Below are positions 23,247 through 34,889 of a DNA stretch of 64,000 nt, piece after piece; position 1 is the stretch's first letter, and every line of letters begins with the position of its first letter. Position numbers and translations under genes: made by a program. This stretch comes from Ostrinia nubilalis (lineage: Eukaryota > Arthropoda > Insecta > Lepidoptera > Crambidae), in the NCBI RefSeq assembly GCF_963855985.1, contig NC_087112.1:436501-500500 (forward strand). Direction: 5' to 3'. A model generated the notes under the pieces. It was given only the letters and a program-made list of their open reading frames with translations. It was not told the DNA's origin and did no database searches.

Positions 23247-24885
23247 TATCGTCCTCGGATGTCTATGAAAAACTAAGATTGATTCTTACCTATGTTGTAT
23301 CACAAGTATGCTTACACGTCGTTATACACAAATTCTAGTTTTTATTGACAATGAGAATAGACCCTAGGATGTATGAGTAGTTAATCAATCAATAATTAAG
23401 CCAAACTAAATCTGGTCTTGTATGGATACCTAGCAGCTAAAAAATAGCCTACTATTTATATTTTCACTGTGGCAAAGTTCTTAGCGAGTTTTGTAAGGAT
23501 TTGGTTTAATGTCGCCATCACGGAGGGAATTTCCATTGCTTGACTCCGAGGGAGGAGACCGCGGACACATTCCCATTGCGATTCCAATAATAATGGACTT
23601 TATTATGTGTTGAAGAGGGTTTTTAATGAGATTTTTTGCCACTTCTCAGCACCAGCCTATATGTTGTCCGGAAGTGGTGGTAAGGCAAACTATACTGGGA
23701 CGTGTATAAGTGCCTAAGAAAGAACCTATGTAAGTGGGTTAAAAGAATTTGATTTCATGTGACCAACTGGTAGATAGTCACAATGAGTAAAGTGATAATA
23801 AATGTTTGTATTTTTTCAACAATTACCTTAAATCATGCTCACTGGTATACCGACCTCCTTGGTACAATAAATACTCATGTCATATCATCTAGGTTATGTA
23901 AATAAATAAATAAATAATAATAATAAATTATAGTAGGATCTTAGTATGATCGATCAGAAACTAATATTTCACTGTATTTTTACGTTAATGAAAGAAAGAA
24001 AGAAAGAAAGAAAATATTTTATTTGGCCCAACATATTAAATTATTACAGTAAACAGTTTACAGTACTTGCACATTTGTGGACCAAAATGGCATCCGCTCA
24101 GCATTGTGTCCTGCTCTGAGGTAGACCCAGAACAGGACGCTGTTATTCTGCGGAGGCCACTTTTTTAAAAGAGCGTCACATTGGACGCCATAAACATTGG
24201 CATTTTTATTTTAAAATTATATAAACTTATACAAAGCTTCAACGATTACATAAATTTGTAGGTGTGTGTGCTAGCTGTGTGTGTTAGGTGAGTGTGTTAG
24301 GTGTATGTGTTAGGTGTGTGTGTTGGGTGTATGTGGCTTGTGTGTGTGTCAACAGAAAGTGCTAGATGTGTCAAAAAGTTATGTTTGTGTAATAAAGGGA
24401 AGAGATGCAGAACAACTACTCAGGCAATAGACATTTGTTCACACAATCGATTACTGCTACAACCAGACTAGGAATAATCTAAGTGAGACACTCTTCATTG
24501 AAATATACCCGATGAATTCCCGGAATTAATGTAGGTAAAAGCCGGGAAAACTTGCTATTTCCCGGGATTACGGGACGCTAACGCGGGCAGCCCTATCATC
24601 TCCTTTGACAGTTGGAGGGCGTCGGCAAATTATCCGTAACGCACTCTTAGAGAGATTTAAGTGGAAAGTGCAAATCTTTTATCAAGAACCTATTTATACC
24701 ATAGAAAATGAAGGTAAAAGTTAGTACTTCGTAGGAACTTGATACTTGGAAACTTATTTTTATGGCCACGCTTCCGGGAAGTCCGCGTTTAGTCTCCCGG
24801 AGTTACCCGGTGAAGTTTTTAATTTTCCAGCTAAACCAAAATAATCTGTAATGATGCGGTTAATTACTCGACCGTAGTTAATTGA
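23247..24885. other. no gene; simple repeats and possible retroposon ends
   Basis: (gaaa)n at 23991-24014 is followed by AT-rich sequence that may be a minus-strand LINE 3' end (24010-24200). A 'tctcagcaccagcctat' block at about 23640-23710 resembles those at 34905 and 46870. Confidence 0.45.
24247..24350. repeat. (GT)n-rich minisatellite
   Basis: Imperfect tandem units of 'gtgtgtgttaggt' and close variants, about 12-14 bp each. Confidence 0.85.
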
Positions 24886-25170
24886 CTTTTTTTTTATTCA
24901 TAACAAGGCGGGTATTTGACCACAATCGCACCTGGTGTTAAGTGGGATGCAGTCTAGGATGGTACATATCTGCCCTGCAAGTGCCTATTCACTCTCGCCT
25001 TGAAAAGACCCGGATTATAGTCTTCGGGAAAAACAGCAGCAGACAACAAATTCCATGGATAATTTGGCGTGTACCAATAGGCGATAACACTAAAATATTA
25101 GCGGAAGAATGGTGGAGCGCGTCTTCATGGAAGAAACGATCTATAATCTTTTTTACAATTTTCAAGAGAT
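24886..25170 (-). mobile_element. 5'-truncated LINE 3' end with T-tract tail
   Basis: A T tract at 24889-24897 is the inverse of a poly(A) tail. The adjoining 'tgggatgcagtctaggatgg' and 'gaaaagacccggattatag' resemble the end of lepidopteran jockey-type LINEs (recalled type). The overlapping 123-residue minus-strand frame is not a host gene. Confidence 0.55.
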
Positions 25171-25763
25171 AAGATAAACATTTGTAAAATCCAAAGCAAA
25201 TCCTCAGAAACTCCACGTCCAATGAACAGACCCAAAGAAAAAAATGGAAATGGAGAAAAACGCAACGATTTATCGGCATATTACGTTTTAGGCATGATAA
25301 TAAAACGCGATAAAAATAAAGCTCACGCACTAAGAAATACACAACGGCAGGGAAACACAAAGGGAAAGAACGAAAGAAAAATGTTGTTCAGCAAAAAACA
25401 TTCGCGAATTTCATAAGATTCGGGCTCCGCTCGGATTTGACCTATTGTTTGAAACAACTTTTGGATTATTTCACGATTCTGCGATGGACATTGCTGATTT
25501 TGTGATTTCTACTTAGTATTGTGACTTTTTTGATCGTTTAGTCATTGATTGAAAGATGAGTTCCGTATTTTTAAGCTTTTTAGAGGTGTTCGTGGCCAAT
25601 CAAATCTTTTAAGCTAAGCTTCCTACTTTACTACTTATCCTAAAACTTCTGATAAGCAATCACTTTAATGTAGGTTTTGTTTTCAATAAACGTTCATTTG
25701 TTCTAATCCCATATAGATCGCTAAAACATCGCTGTCTGTGACCGCGAATTAGTGCTGTTCGAT
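25171..25763. other. no gene seen
   Basis: Lys-rich plus-strand frame 25222-25416 is a composition effect of A-rich DNA. Confidence 0.5.
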
Positions 25764-25922
25764 AACGCAGCGTAGGACTTCCACCCACAAGGTGGACCGA
25801 CGACATCATAAAGGTAGCAAGAAGGCGCTAGATGCAGGGCGCTACCAACCGGACAACATGGAAAGCATAGGCCTATGTTCAGCAGTTGACGTCTTATGGC
25901 TGAGATGATGATGATGATGATG
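25764..25922 (+). mobile_element. RTE LINE 3' fragment with (GAT)n tail
   Basis: 'aacgcagcgtaggacttcca', 'ggtggaccgacgacatcata', 'gcctatgttcagcagttgac' and a GAT tail match the RTE C-terminal coding end. Confidence 0.88.
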
Positions 25923-26407
25923 AGTGCTGTTCGATCCTAAGTAACATACCCATGCATAATCGAGTAAATTTCCATATTCACCACTCAACCACAAACACTG
26001 CATCCCCATCACTTCACACTTTCCCAAAACAAACTCCTCATTTGTCTCTCCATAGCCCACGTAACCCTAGAACGCTACTCCGAAACGCATCTTACGAAGT
26101 TTCGAGTCTATCTGTCACCGTCACTCATCCCAGCATCTTACTTTGCGTGAACGTGATGACAACATTCGAAAAATCGAAACGTTTTTCGAAGTAACCCTGC
26201 TCCGATCGGCAGTGCAGTCACAGAATTACAATAAAATAAGGAGGTTCTCGAGTGAATTCGCGCGGTGCTCGATTCGGACCCCGACGCGAGCGGAATACCA
26301 ATGGTGCTAGCAGCCAAATTGTCTTTGGTTCGGTGACGGGTTAGGGCCAGCGCACGCGTAGACACTTTGACACGAGTGTCGGATACGCTGACGCGAACAA
26401 TACTTCA
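25923..26407. other. no gene; CG-rich patch
   Basis: 26240-26400 is CG-rich ('gaattcgcgcggtgctcgat', 'ccccgacgcgagcgg') and directly precedes a MITE. An exon or promoter is possible but unsupported. Confidence 0.35.
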
Positions 26408-26728
26408 GTGTGCCTACCATGAGTTAACGTTAGGTGAGCTCGCTAGCGAATACGTCAAAAAATTCTATGAAGATCTTATTATAAGCTGGCGCTGTGTGAA
26501 ATTGTCCAAAGATTTATTTATTTATTATTTATTTATACCTGTAGTTCCGCCTAATAAGGCGAAGTTGCTACGAAAGCGCACATTTGAATACTCATTGTTA
26601 GCATTGTTTTGTTGTTATTTCTTGAAAGCAGCCACTAGGGGCGCTGCACAAGATGTCATACATTTAAATGTCATTTTTTTACGCAGTCGCTAGCGAGCAC
26701 ACCTAACGTAAACTCATGGTAGGCACAC
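26408..26728. mobile_element. palindromic MITE with about 42-bp TIRs
   Basis: 'gtgtgcctaccatgagttaa' continuing to 'gctcgctagcga' (26408-26448) is inverted with one mismatch or so at 26687-26728. The interior has an ATTT run and 'gcagccactaggggcgctgc'. Confidence 0.92.
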
Positions 26729-27368
26729 AGATCGTTTAATTAAGCTTCTCAGGTTTCGTGGAAATTTTAGGCGTCAACAAAATCCGAAACTGTAAAATAC
26801 CTCGATAGTTTACGACAGCCACAAAATCAAAATTATTATGATTACGATATTGCCCGCCATTCCTAAATCTGTATCCAAGTGATTCTACGTTAATTATCGG
26901 TTAAATTGTAGTAGTACCCTATCTGGCTACATAAGATTTGCAGTGGTAGGAACACGAAGTGGGAATAATACTTCCAGTTAACTGTGTCCCATGAGAATGG
27001 TGATATAGTGTCTTCGTTTCTAGTCTGCGTACGCCTTTTCTTGGGGTTTTGCTGTTTGATTACTGAACTTGAATTGTAGATCTATTGATGAATGTTAAAT
27101 CTATACTTAGTGCTTCATTGTTCAACTCTGAAATACTTAAGTACCTACTCGTATCTCCAGTATCATCAACGGCGTCATTCAGCGACAAGTATATAAACAA
27201 TGACCGCAATCAAATGCTCACCCTTTTCCTACTTGAAGTATCCACAAAACCCCCAAAAATCGAAATGTTTGCATTACTTGACAACCTTATACGAATTCCA
27301 GGACCCTTAAAACAACCCTTAAGAATGAATAAGGACTGCAATTTTGTCCCAAAACAATTTTAGGAATG
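26729..27368. other. no gene seen
   Basis: A 92-residue plus-strand frame (27085-27363) shows no recognisable domain. Confidence 0.5.
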
Positions 27369-27370
27369 AA

Positions 27371-27404
<34 letters not shown>

Positions 27405-27990
27405 GATAGGAGGCAAACGAGCAAACGGATCACCTGATGGTAAGTGATTACCGTCGCCCATAGACACCCGCAGACCCAGGGGCGTTACAGGTGCGTTGCC
27501 GGCCTTTAAGGTAAAGATACGCTCTCCTCTTGAAAGCTTGCAGGTCGTATCCGTCCGGAAACACCGCAGACGACAGTCCATTCCACAGTTTGGTTGTACG
27601 GGGCAGAAAGTTTCTAGAGAAACGTACTGTTGTGGACTGCCAACCATCTAAGTGCTGGGGGTGGAAGTGCTGTCGGGTAGATCGGTGGCGAAAAGTGGCG
27701 GCAGGAATAAGTCCGGATAATTCTTCGGAGCACTCCCCGTGATACATGCGATAGAATATGCACAGTGAGGATACATCTCTACGCAGCGCCAAGGGGTCAA
27801 GCCGATCCGAAATGTCCTGGCAGTCAACGATTCGAGCTGCTCTCCGTTCAATGCGGTCCAGAGGGAGAAGCTGGTACTGGGGTGCACCTGCCCAAAGATG
27901 AGAACAGTATTCCATATGAGGCCGAACCTGCGCCTTGTAAAGTTGCTTGGATTTGTTTATGAATGGATTGTGTTGTTTATGGAATTCTGT
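27369..27990 (-). mobile_element. jockey/CR1-like LINE 3' end with poly(A) tail
   Basis: The minus-strand frame shows 'QLYKAQVRPHMEYCSHLWAG', 'LDRIERRAARIVDC' and 'TTKLWNGLSSAVFP', the C-terminal part of a jockey/CR1-type reverse transcriptase. The frame ends at 27448, followed by a short 3' UTR and a 32-base T tract at 27370-27401, which is the poly(A) tail on the minus strand. Upstream residues (to 28035) appear to be flanking DNA, so the copy is strongly 5'-truncated. The uninterrupted frame and long tail suggest a young insertion. Confidence 0.88.
27448..27980 (-). pseudogene. LINE reverse transcriptase C-terminal fragment
   Basis: About 175 residues without stops, starting near 'KQLYKAQVRPHMEYC'. 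It lacks all catalytic RT motifs (no YADD-like box). The family is recognised by the 'RIERRAARIV' and 'LWNGL' signatures. The open frame continues a little upstream into non-LINE sequence by chance. Confidence 0.82.
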
Positions 27991-28035
27991 TTTATTGCTA
28001 AAAGATATAATGTTCATCACTAAGTTCAAGCTCAT

Positions 28036-29025
28036 TCTTTTTTCATTTTATACTTCTAAATAAAGACCAAAACCCATTTGGCACATATGAGGTACACACG
28101 ACGTAAATCAATTTTATAAGTATAATGAAAATTGAAAAATTTTCATACGATTCGTGCTGCTGTCAAATTGTATAGAAACGTCATTTATTATACAAACAAA
28201 ATTGATGTAAGCGCATATAGTTCTTGCGACTCACGAAAGCGAATGAACTTCATTGATTCTGTTAATCATTTTTAATGAAGCCTATCCTTAATGATGAAAG
28301 GGACCCGAGCACCGTAAAAGTAAGGCAAAGTAACGAAAGAGTGAGGCGAAGTAACGATGGAGTGTCAAGTTACATGGAAGTTTAATTAAATCAACACTTG
28401 TATTGAATTTCTTTAAGGTTTCTTGTCGGTGATTAAGAAACTTTCCCTTTTACAGCTCAAATTTCTCTTGTTAAGTTGCTAGCACGTCATTATACTACAT
28501 TATTGCAGAATCTTTTAAAACTAGTTAATAAGTCAGTTCTTAATTTTATATCCCAAAAGTTAGTTATACTTGAAGCAAGAAAATTTAAAGCAAACGCTTA
28601 AAAAACCTTTAAAGTTTTCTTATTACCGACAATATCATAAACTTGAAGTCTATAAATAAAATTACATAATTTTATATCAACAGTAAAACTCGAAAAAATC
28701 AAGAATTTATCACGAAAGTGAACTACGTCTCTAAACACGCGAAGTAAAAAGAACATAAAATTGACATAAAATATCTTCATAAGTATATGGAAGATGTAAA
28801 AGTCGACTTTTGGCGAGTCCCGTAGGAGCCTCGTAAAAATACTCTTAATATATTGATGGCATCAAATAAACTGCTTGTAAATATTCAGAGAAAAATCTGG
28901 AATGTAACAATGGATATGTGGAGTGGCATTTATTAAATATAGCCTTCTTCTATGCATATAAAGTTGCCGAATAATATTACCAATTTTATCATTCTTCTTC
29001 TTTTCGTGTCGACAACTAACTAACG
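28036..29025. other. no gene seen
   Basis: AT-rich sequence; no ORF with recognisable content. Confidence 0.5.
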
Positions 29026-29086
29026 CCACTCTTGTAGCGGAGTTTTGGGCTGACACCCCAAAACTCCGCTACAACACAAGAGTGGT
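29026..29086. repeat. small near-perfect hairpin element
   Basis: 'ccactcttgtagcggagttt' (from 29026) is inverted at the right ('aaactccgctacaacacaag', 29061 on), with a few inserted bases in the right arm. The loop is about 7 bases. Confidence 0.85.
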
Positions 29087-29128
29087 GTTGTATCATGCAT
29101 CAGTAGCCTGTAGTAGTATTTTATCATG

Positions 29129-29232
29129 ACGCACAGAGTGACACACGAACCAATCACAGAGCTCTATTCAACGCTGTGTGTTCGATTTGCTGCTTCACTT
29201 AAGCAAGCATCGTTTGTGAATACGGGCATAAG
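29129..29232. mobile_element. MITE copy 2 of the 23099 family (left end missing)
   Basis: 'gacacacgaaccaatcacag', 'cgctgtgtgttcgatttgct' and 'catcgtttgtgaatacgg' match 23138-23246. Confidence 0.82.
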
Positions 29233-29459
29233 CCTGGTATATCATCAAACAGGTAGAGTCTACTTAAAATTAGCTAATTAAAGTTCGCCGCTTTCTCAAA
29301 GTCACTTATCCCGGCTAAGTTATGTTCCAATCTAGTACCTGAAATGAGGTATAATATGTTGCAGTTCCAAGTAGAGTATACGATAATACGAGTAACATAC
29401 ATTACAGTGGAACATAAAACTCCCTCCTTTTTGGATAAAAACAGAAGGATAAAATGACG

Positions 29460-29652
29460 AAGCACACCTTAACAACCCGGAAACGGATCGTAACCATATC
29501 AACTCGAGGCGGTCAGTTTTTTTTTTGTATGAAACTCCGTACTGCAACGCACATTAATCCGCACACCGTAAGGTAAACGCCTCGCCACGCGGTGAAAGGC
29601 GATACTGTATTGATCCCTTTCCAGGTTGATAAGTGTGCTATGACCTTAATTC
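29460..29652. mobile_element. MITE ('aggtcatagcacacttatca' family), uninterrupted copy
   Basis: The left 'aacaacccggaaacggatcg' and right 'gatccctttccaggttgata' arms are inverted relative to each other, ending 'agtgtgctatgacctt'. It is the reference for the split copies at 10917 and 59202. Confidence 0.85.
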
Positions 29653-30090
29653 CTCTATTCGAGATTAATTATTACTGTATTGTATGTAGGTCCTTAGATA
29701 AAAGAATTCTTAAGTAAACAACACCTGATTAACAAAGGTAAATAAGTATAGAATCAGTTCGAAGAATTCAGCTCTATTTAAGCTTTGTGTCGCCGTTTTC
29801 CTTTTGTTATTTATAGAGAAATAATTATTTCCTCCTTATCAGAAATAAAGAATTTAACAGTAAAGTAATGCAGTGTATAATAAGATTTACAAAATATATT
29901 AGAGTTATTTGTGTTTATGAAGGGACCTGCTACTTGGTTGTTACAATTTGATTGATTCTAGAAATTTTACAATATCTTTTTAACAGTTTCTTTAACAAAC
30001 TTAAATCTCTCCAGATTAGTGTGCTGTCAAGTAACATAAAACCATAAAGCCACTAAGTCTTGCAGCAAAATTTTAAATTTAAAAGCTTAT
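29653..30090. other. no gene seen
   Basis: AT-rich sequence only. Confidence 0.5.
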
Positions 30091-30259
30091 GGCCTCCCCC
30101 AAGGTTTTCCACAATGAACGGTCCTGCGCTGCTCGCATCCAGGCGCCTCCCGCGACCTTTACCAGATCGTCGGTCCACCTAGAGGGAGGCCTGCCCACGC
30201 TACGTCTTCCGGCTCGTGGACTCCACTCAAGAACTTTCCTGCCCGTCAAAAGCTAGTGC
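30091..30259 (-). mobile_element. RTE LINE 3' fragment, same subfamily as 40139
   Basis: The inverse strand shows 'gcgacctttaccagatcgtc', 'ggaggcctgcccacgctacg' and 'tggactccactcaagaact', matching the 42350-42500 part of the long RTE closely. It has no GAT tail. Confidence 0.87.
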
Positions 30260-30534
30260 ACTATATTTTGTAGATCCTACCCACTACTTCACCCTAACGG
30301 TGTTAGCGTAATAGATTGCCGTGTGTCTAATCTGGCCAAGTTTGGGGTTACCGCATAATTTTTGATAACACGTTGGACCAAGTTCGGACGTAATGGCCCG
30401 AGAGGGTGTGACGGGGCGATAATGGGGCAATCATAGCGCATTAACATAGTGATATCGAGTTGGGCAGTTATTGGTCCAGATGTTGGTGCGGTATTGAATT
30501 TACTATAGATAAAAATTGTTTTAAGACAAAATAT

Positions 30535-30711
30535 AGAACGCTGGAATGGAGGCCGCGTACCGGAAATCGCAGCGTAAGACGTCTACCTACAAGGTGGACC
30601 GACGACATCGTAAAGGTAGCAAGGAAGCGCTGGACGCAGGCCGCTACCAATCGATCAACGTGGAAAGCATTGGGGGAGGCCTATGTTCAGCAGTGGACGT
30701 CCTATGGCTGA

Positions 30712-30753
<42 letters not shown>
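30535..30753 (+). mobile_element. RTE LINE 3' fragment with long (GAT)n tail
   Basis: The coding end 'TLEWRPRTGNRSV', 'TRWTDDIVKVARKRWTQAAT' and 'LGEAYVQQWTSYG' is open to its stop and aligns with the long RTE. A tail of about 13 GAT units follows. Confidence 0.9.
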
Positions 30754-30754
<1 letters not shown>

Positions 30755-32189
30755 GGTTTGTTATAGTTAAAGTAAGATGTTGTAATCTAGCCAAATTGTC
30801 ATTCTAAAACTTCTGTGGTGTCGGTCAATACAATTTAAGACCGTATTTCTAAGAGAACCAAACCTAGAAACTCTACATCGAAACAGTCCCGAATATTTAA
30901 CTACTAATAAATGGAGGCGTTTTCTAACATGGTTTCTACGAACATAAAGATATCAAACAGAATTTTCGACTCAGTAAACATATTAAAATTTAATGCTTCA
31001 TAAAAGACGAAAACAATTTTAATTAAGATTATTCCTTAATTAATGAACCTTTTTGTATATTTGAGACAAAATAGATACATTAAGCATTAAATAAATTATA
31101 CGTAACTTAACAAATTAGATATGCGTACATTGGCAAAGAATGCAGACACAGTATATACTTATATGAGCTAAAGCAGTACGGAAACTTAGCCCTTTCGGCG
31201 AGTTCAATACCTACACTTCAACCGAGTGTTAGGGTTGGCACTATAATTCTTTATAAATTAATAAGGTTCTTACTTACTTATTTATTAAAACGTTTATTTA
31301 GGTTTTTAAATTATCAAATACTTAATGGAATAAATTAATTGAATAAGTAGTTAACAAAAAAATAAAACGTTAATTAGGTTCTATAATGATCGAATACTTA
31401 ATCGAATAAACTGATTAAGTACTATTAGAGGCCGGTATCGCGGTAGAAGATCTATTCTCATAAATAAAATACCGGATACTTACTTTCACATACCTATTGC
31501 CTCATTTTAAATACAGTTCATCACTTAGTACAAAAGCGCGAGGAGCAAATTACTTTATCAAATAGAACACATAAATTGTTAAAAAGCGTAATTACGTAAT
31601 TTAAAAAGAACTATTACAAAATCAGATGTAAGCACTTTATTTAAAAAGTAATAGGTATTTAATCATTTTTACAATTCAGAATTATTACGAAGCTTAAAAA
31701 AAATGAAAGTTCTGGTTTTGAAGATGCCGAGTTCAATCAGCCGTATACTACGCAATACACTCGTGGCATGTTTTTAAAAATACAGCGGACAGCGCATGCA
31801 ATAAAATTATTATTAAAAACACAACGCGCGCGACACTCGCGACGGATGGACTGCGAGGTTCGCTTAGAGCTCGTGTAAACCGTGCGTCTGTGTGCGTGAG
31901 TCTGATTTCGAGCGTTTGTATGAAGCTTCCGTACTGTTTGATTTATCTACTGTGATGCAGATTTGTCGTTAAAAGCAATTTTTAAAATCTTACTTATTTG
32001 CAAAAAAATAAAGTACCTACTTATTTTATGACTTATGATTTTTATGCTTGTCTAATAACTCAAAATATAACTAATAAACTGTTATTACGGCTGATATTAT
32101 TACTTCTCATTATTTTATCAAACTTTAGTTTTAAAAATGACTACAAGAGAAATGTGGGTGAAAATGGTCATACAATTTGAAACATTGAT
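30754..32189. other. no gene; one GC-rich patch
   Basis: 31785-31935 is CG-rich ('acacaacgcgcgcgacact', 'gtgtgcgtgagtctgatttc') in an otherwise AT-rich stretch and might be a promoter or 5' UTR; nothing confirms it. Confidence 0.4.
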
Positions 32190-32308
32190 GCCCATTTTCA
32201 CCATCAATCCCTAATGTTTAAGTGACCCCTATGTAAACAAAATTCCTGTTACTTTGTTACTATAGGGGTCACTTAAAAATTAGGGATTGATGGTGAAAAC
32301 GGGCATGA
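32190..32308. mobile_element. palindromic MITE ('tcaccatcaatccctaat' family), copy 1
   Basis: 'gcccattttcaccatcaatc' is inverted as 'gattgatggtgaaaacgggc'. Inner arms are 'aagtgacccctat' and 'ataggggtcactt'. Confidence 0.92.
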
Positions 32309-33183
32309 GCCTTCCAGATCTGTTTGTTCTAAGAGAAAAATGTACGTTGAAATCCTCCAGTACACGCCGACATATTGGGTCTATTACCAAGCCATCCCCT
32401 TATTGCTGATCGTTACGCTCACGACATCATCCATCGCCGCTCCGGCGTCGACTCTCGCGCATTTGTTTAGAACATTAGCGGAGGCGTACTCGCAATTACA
32501 TGATTCGCTCGGATAATTTGACTAGATTGGAGTATCAGTCAGTGCGCAACGATTTTGTAGGCGTGGGACAGAGTGTTTATTCGTTTGAATCTTTATTTGT
32601 ACACATTAAATATTAAAAATTGCACAAGAAAAGTTAATACCTAAATAAACCTTTTACTTAGTGAGGTTACTGGTTGGTTTTCTTGTGTCGTTTCTTTTGG
32701 GTACTGGCCCATTTATTACCCCGAAGCAGTGGTAGGGTAAAAGTTATACTAGTCTAATTATACCCAGTGGCCACTCTGCGAATGCATATTCCTTGCCCCT
32801 CGAGTGTCAACATAAATTCCTGTCAGATCCATAGAGGATTGTTGTCGGGTCATCCATCAGTGACGTCATTTCCGGTGCGACTGCCGGGATTTATACGATT
32901 CTGGATATCCCCGTCTTATCTCCAATACATATCATGTGTGCTGATAGTAAATAATATTAGATTTATTGCGAGGTAGCAAACATCCGTTTGACGAAATTGA
33001 TTTGAATTGCGCACTGACTTAATATAATGTGATTTCCTTATACATTTTATAATACAGGTTCAAAGTAGAAATAAATGTTGTAACATATTATTAAGTATTA
33101 TTTTATTTTGTTTTATTCAGAAAACAAACAGCTTACAAATACATAAATTGCATATATACAGTGTAGTTGGTCAAAGCCTATAG
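32309..33183. other. no gene seen
   Basis: A block at about 32650-32760 ('gggtactggcccatttatta', 'gcagtggtagggtaaa') belongs to the repeat also seen at 34905, 39440 and 46870. An ORF at 32767-32976 is not recognised. Confidence 0.45.
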
Positions 33184-33366
33184 TTTTCACCTCTATACAG
33201 GGCGTTAGGTAAATGGGTATAATAATATGAGCCGACACTAGCCCATGTTAACATGGTCATATAAACGGTATGGCGAAGTTAGAAAATTGATATCTTCATT
33301 TTAATTATTTTATTTTTCATACAAATCGGATTTAATAAAATTTATTTTCTATGAAAATTAAAAAAA
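33184..33366 (+). mobile_element. partial MITE (57446 family)
   Basis: 'ggtaaatgggtataataa', 'gagccgacactagcccatgt' and 'atacaaatcggattt' match the left half of 57446-57718. Confidence 0.85.
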
Positions 33367-33382
33367 TTGACATTAGACGGGA

Positions 33383-33454
33383 TTTTTCAAAATTCAACCC
33401 CTAAGCGGGTAAAACGGGATCCACGCGTACCAAGTCGCGGGCGGCCGCTAGTCA
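33383..33454 (-). repeat. partial interspersed repeat ('tagctgcccgcg' type)
   Basis: 'gcgggtaaaacgggatccac' to 'cgcgggcggccgctagt' is the inverse of the start of 39913. Confidence 0.75.
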
Positions 33455-34378
33455 ACAATATACATGAGATATGTAGGGTTATAATGTTTGATGATGAGAT
33501 GTCTATGACTTTTATTTATTTATTTAAGGATAGTACACAGCACAAGTAAAAGTTTGGATGAGTTAATTTTTGCATGTCATACATAATATAGGTGATAATT
33601 GCATCTGATTTTGCAACACTCACGTTCCAGGTTTTCGTGGTTAATCTTTTTATTATTTTTCTCATAAAAACACTACATTGAACTAAAAAATAAAGTTTCG
33701 GATCAGCAAAGAGCTCCACTAAAATAAGGCCACAAACCGAGACCCAGTTGGAAAGTTGCCTCATAATTTTAAACTTGTACGTAGTTCGCATACGCAGCGA
33801 GTTGTTGCTACAAATATTTTTAATCCTATCTACATATATTACAATGTATGAAAAAACATAACATTTTGCCCGCGGCTTCACCCATTTTTAGGTTTGTCAC
33901 ATATTTTTTTAACTTGCGCGTGTCGTGTCACGCGCAGTGTAGGGTTCCGTAGTTGTCCGTTGTTACCACAATATTTTCAGAAGCAAGCAATTACTTCATC
34001 TAAAGTCACTTTCCATCTTTTCTTCTAAGTACGGAACCCTAAAAACGAGACAATAATTCTATGTTTTTCCCTCTGAACTATCTCTATCTAAATCAAATTT
34101 CATCTAAATCAGTTCAATGGTTTCAGCGTGAAAGAGTAACGAACATCCCTCCATCCATTCAGTCTCACAAGCCTTTATTTTTTTATATTAGTTAGTAGGA
34201 TAGAGCTAGGAGACATTTTTAGGTAAGCATTGAGAAGAAGCGACGCAATAAAAGTTCAAATGTCATTGGTACGTAACATAAGTATATTTAATTTGAAACT
34301 CCTAGAACCTTGGGAGTATCTAAAGACTACTAATAAGAAGCTTGTTCAAACTATCTGGATCAAACTTGTCATTAAATT
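33455..34378. other. no gene; degraded repeat
   Basis: A minus-strand 121-residue frame (33516-33881) has no recognisable domain. 34040-34200 ('atcagttcaatggtttcagc') is a degraded repeat of the 22167 type. Confidence 0.5.
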
Positions 34379-34500
34379 GTGCCCCATCCGGACTCGAACT
34401 TATGACCCCCCCGACCGCAAGCCAATCGATAGGCGACTACCGACCGCAGGCGGAGCCGGGCCTCCAAGGATAACCACCTGGATTGTCAGTACCCGGTATA
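34379..34500 (-). mobile_element. tRNA-derived SINE fragment
   Basis: The inverse strand has a B box 'gttcgagtccgga' and upstream 'ggcttgcggtcggg'. It resembles a tRNA-headed SINE body; the ends are unclear. Confidence 0.5.
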
Positions 34501-34775
34501 CTCAAAGTACGAAATTTCGTTCCAAATAATATTATTATAATATTAGTTTGTTTTGCGTATTTGCCTCGTAAGTAGACTTCCAGGAAGTGATATAGGCAAT
34601 TTTGGTATTATTAATGTTAAATTACTATTTCAGAGAAAACGTTTTCAAGTGAATCAACCAATTTAGTTAAATCTCTATCAATTTTGATAGTTTAATCGGT
34701 AGGTATTTGTTCTCACTTAGATAATGCTAATCTATAGGTCTATCCTTGAGGGAGGCCTTTGCAAAAGTGACTGAA

Positions 34776-34889
34776 GCCCGTTTTCACCATCAATCCCTAA
34801 TTTTTAAGTGACCCCTATGGTTACATACAGGAATTTTGTTTTCAAAGGGGTCACATAAAAAATAGGGATTGATGGTAAAAACAGGCATG
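34776..34889. mobile_element. palindromic MITE ('tcaccatcaatccctaat' family), copy 2
   Basis: 'gcccgttttcaccatcaatc' and 'gattgatggtaaaaacaggc' are the arms; it matches 32190-32308. Confidence 0.92.

Noticed and set aside
23991..24014. Functional (GAAA)n element
   Set aside because: A plain microsatellite, probably a retroposon tail.
24989..25360. A 123-residue minus-strand protein
   Set aside because: It overlaps a LINE 3' end with a T tract, has no domain, and a plus-strand frame overlaps it.
33516..33881. A 121-residue minus-strand protein
   Set aside because: No recognisable domain, no splice context, A/T-rich codons only.
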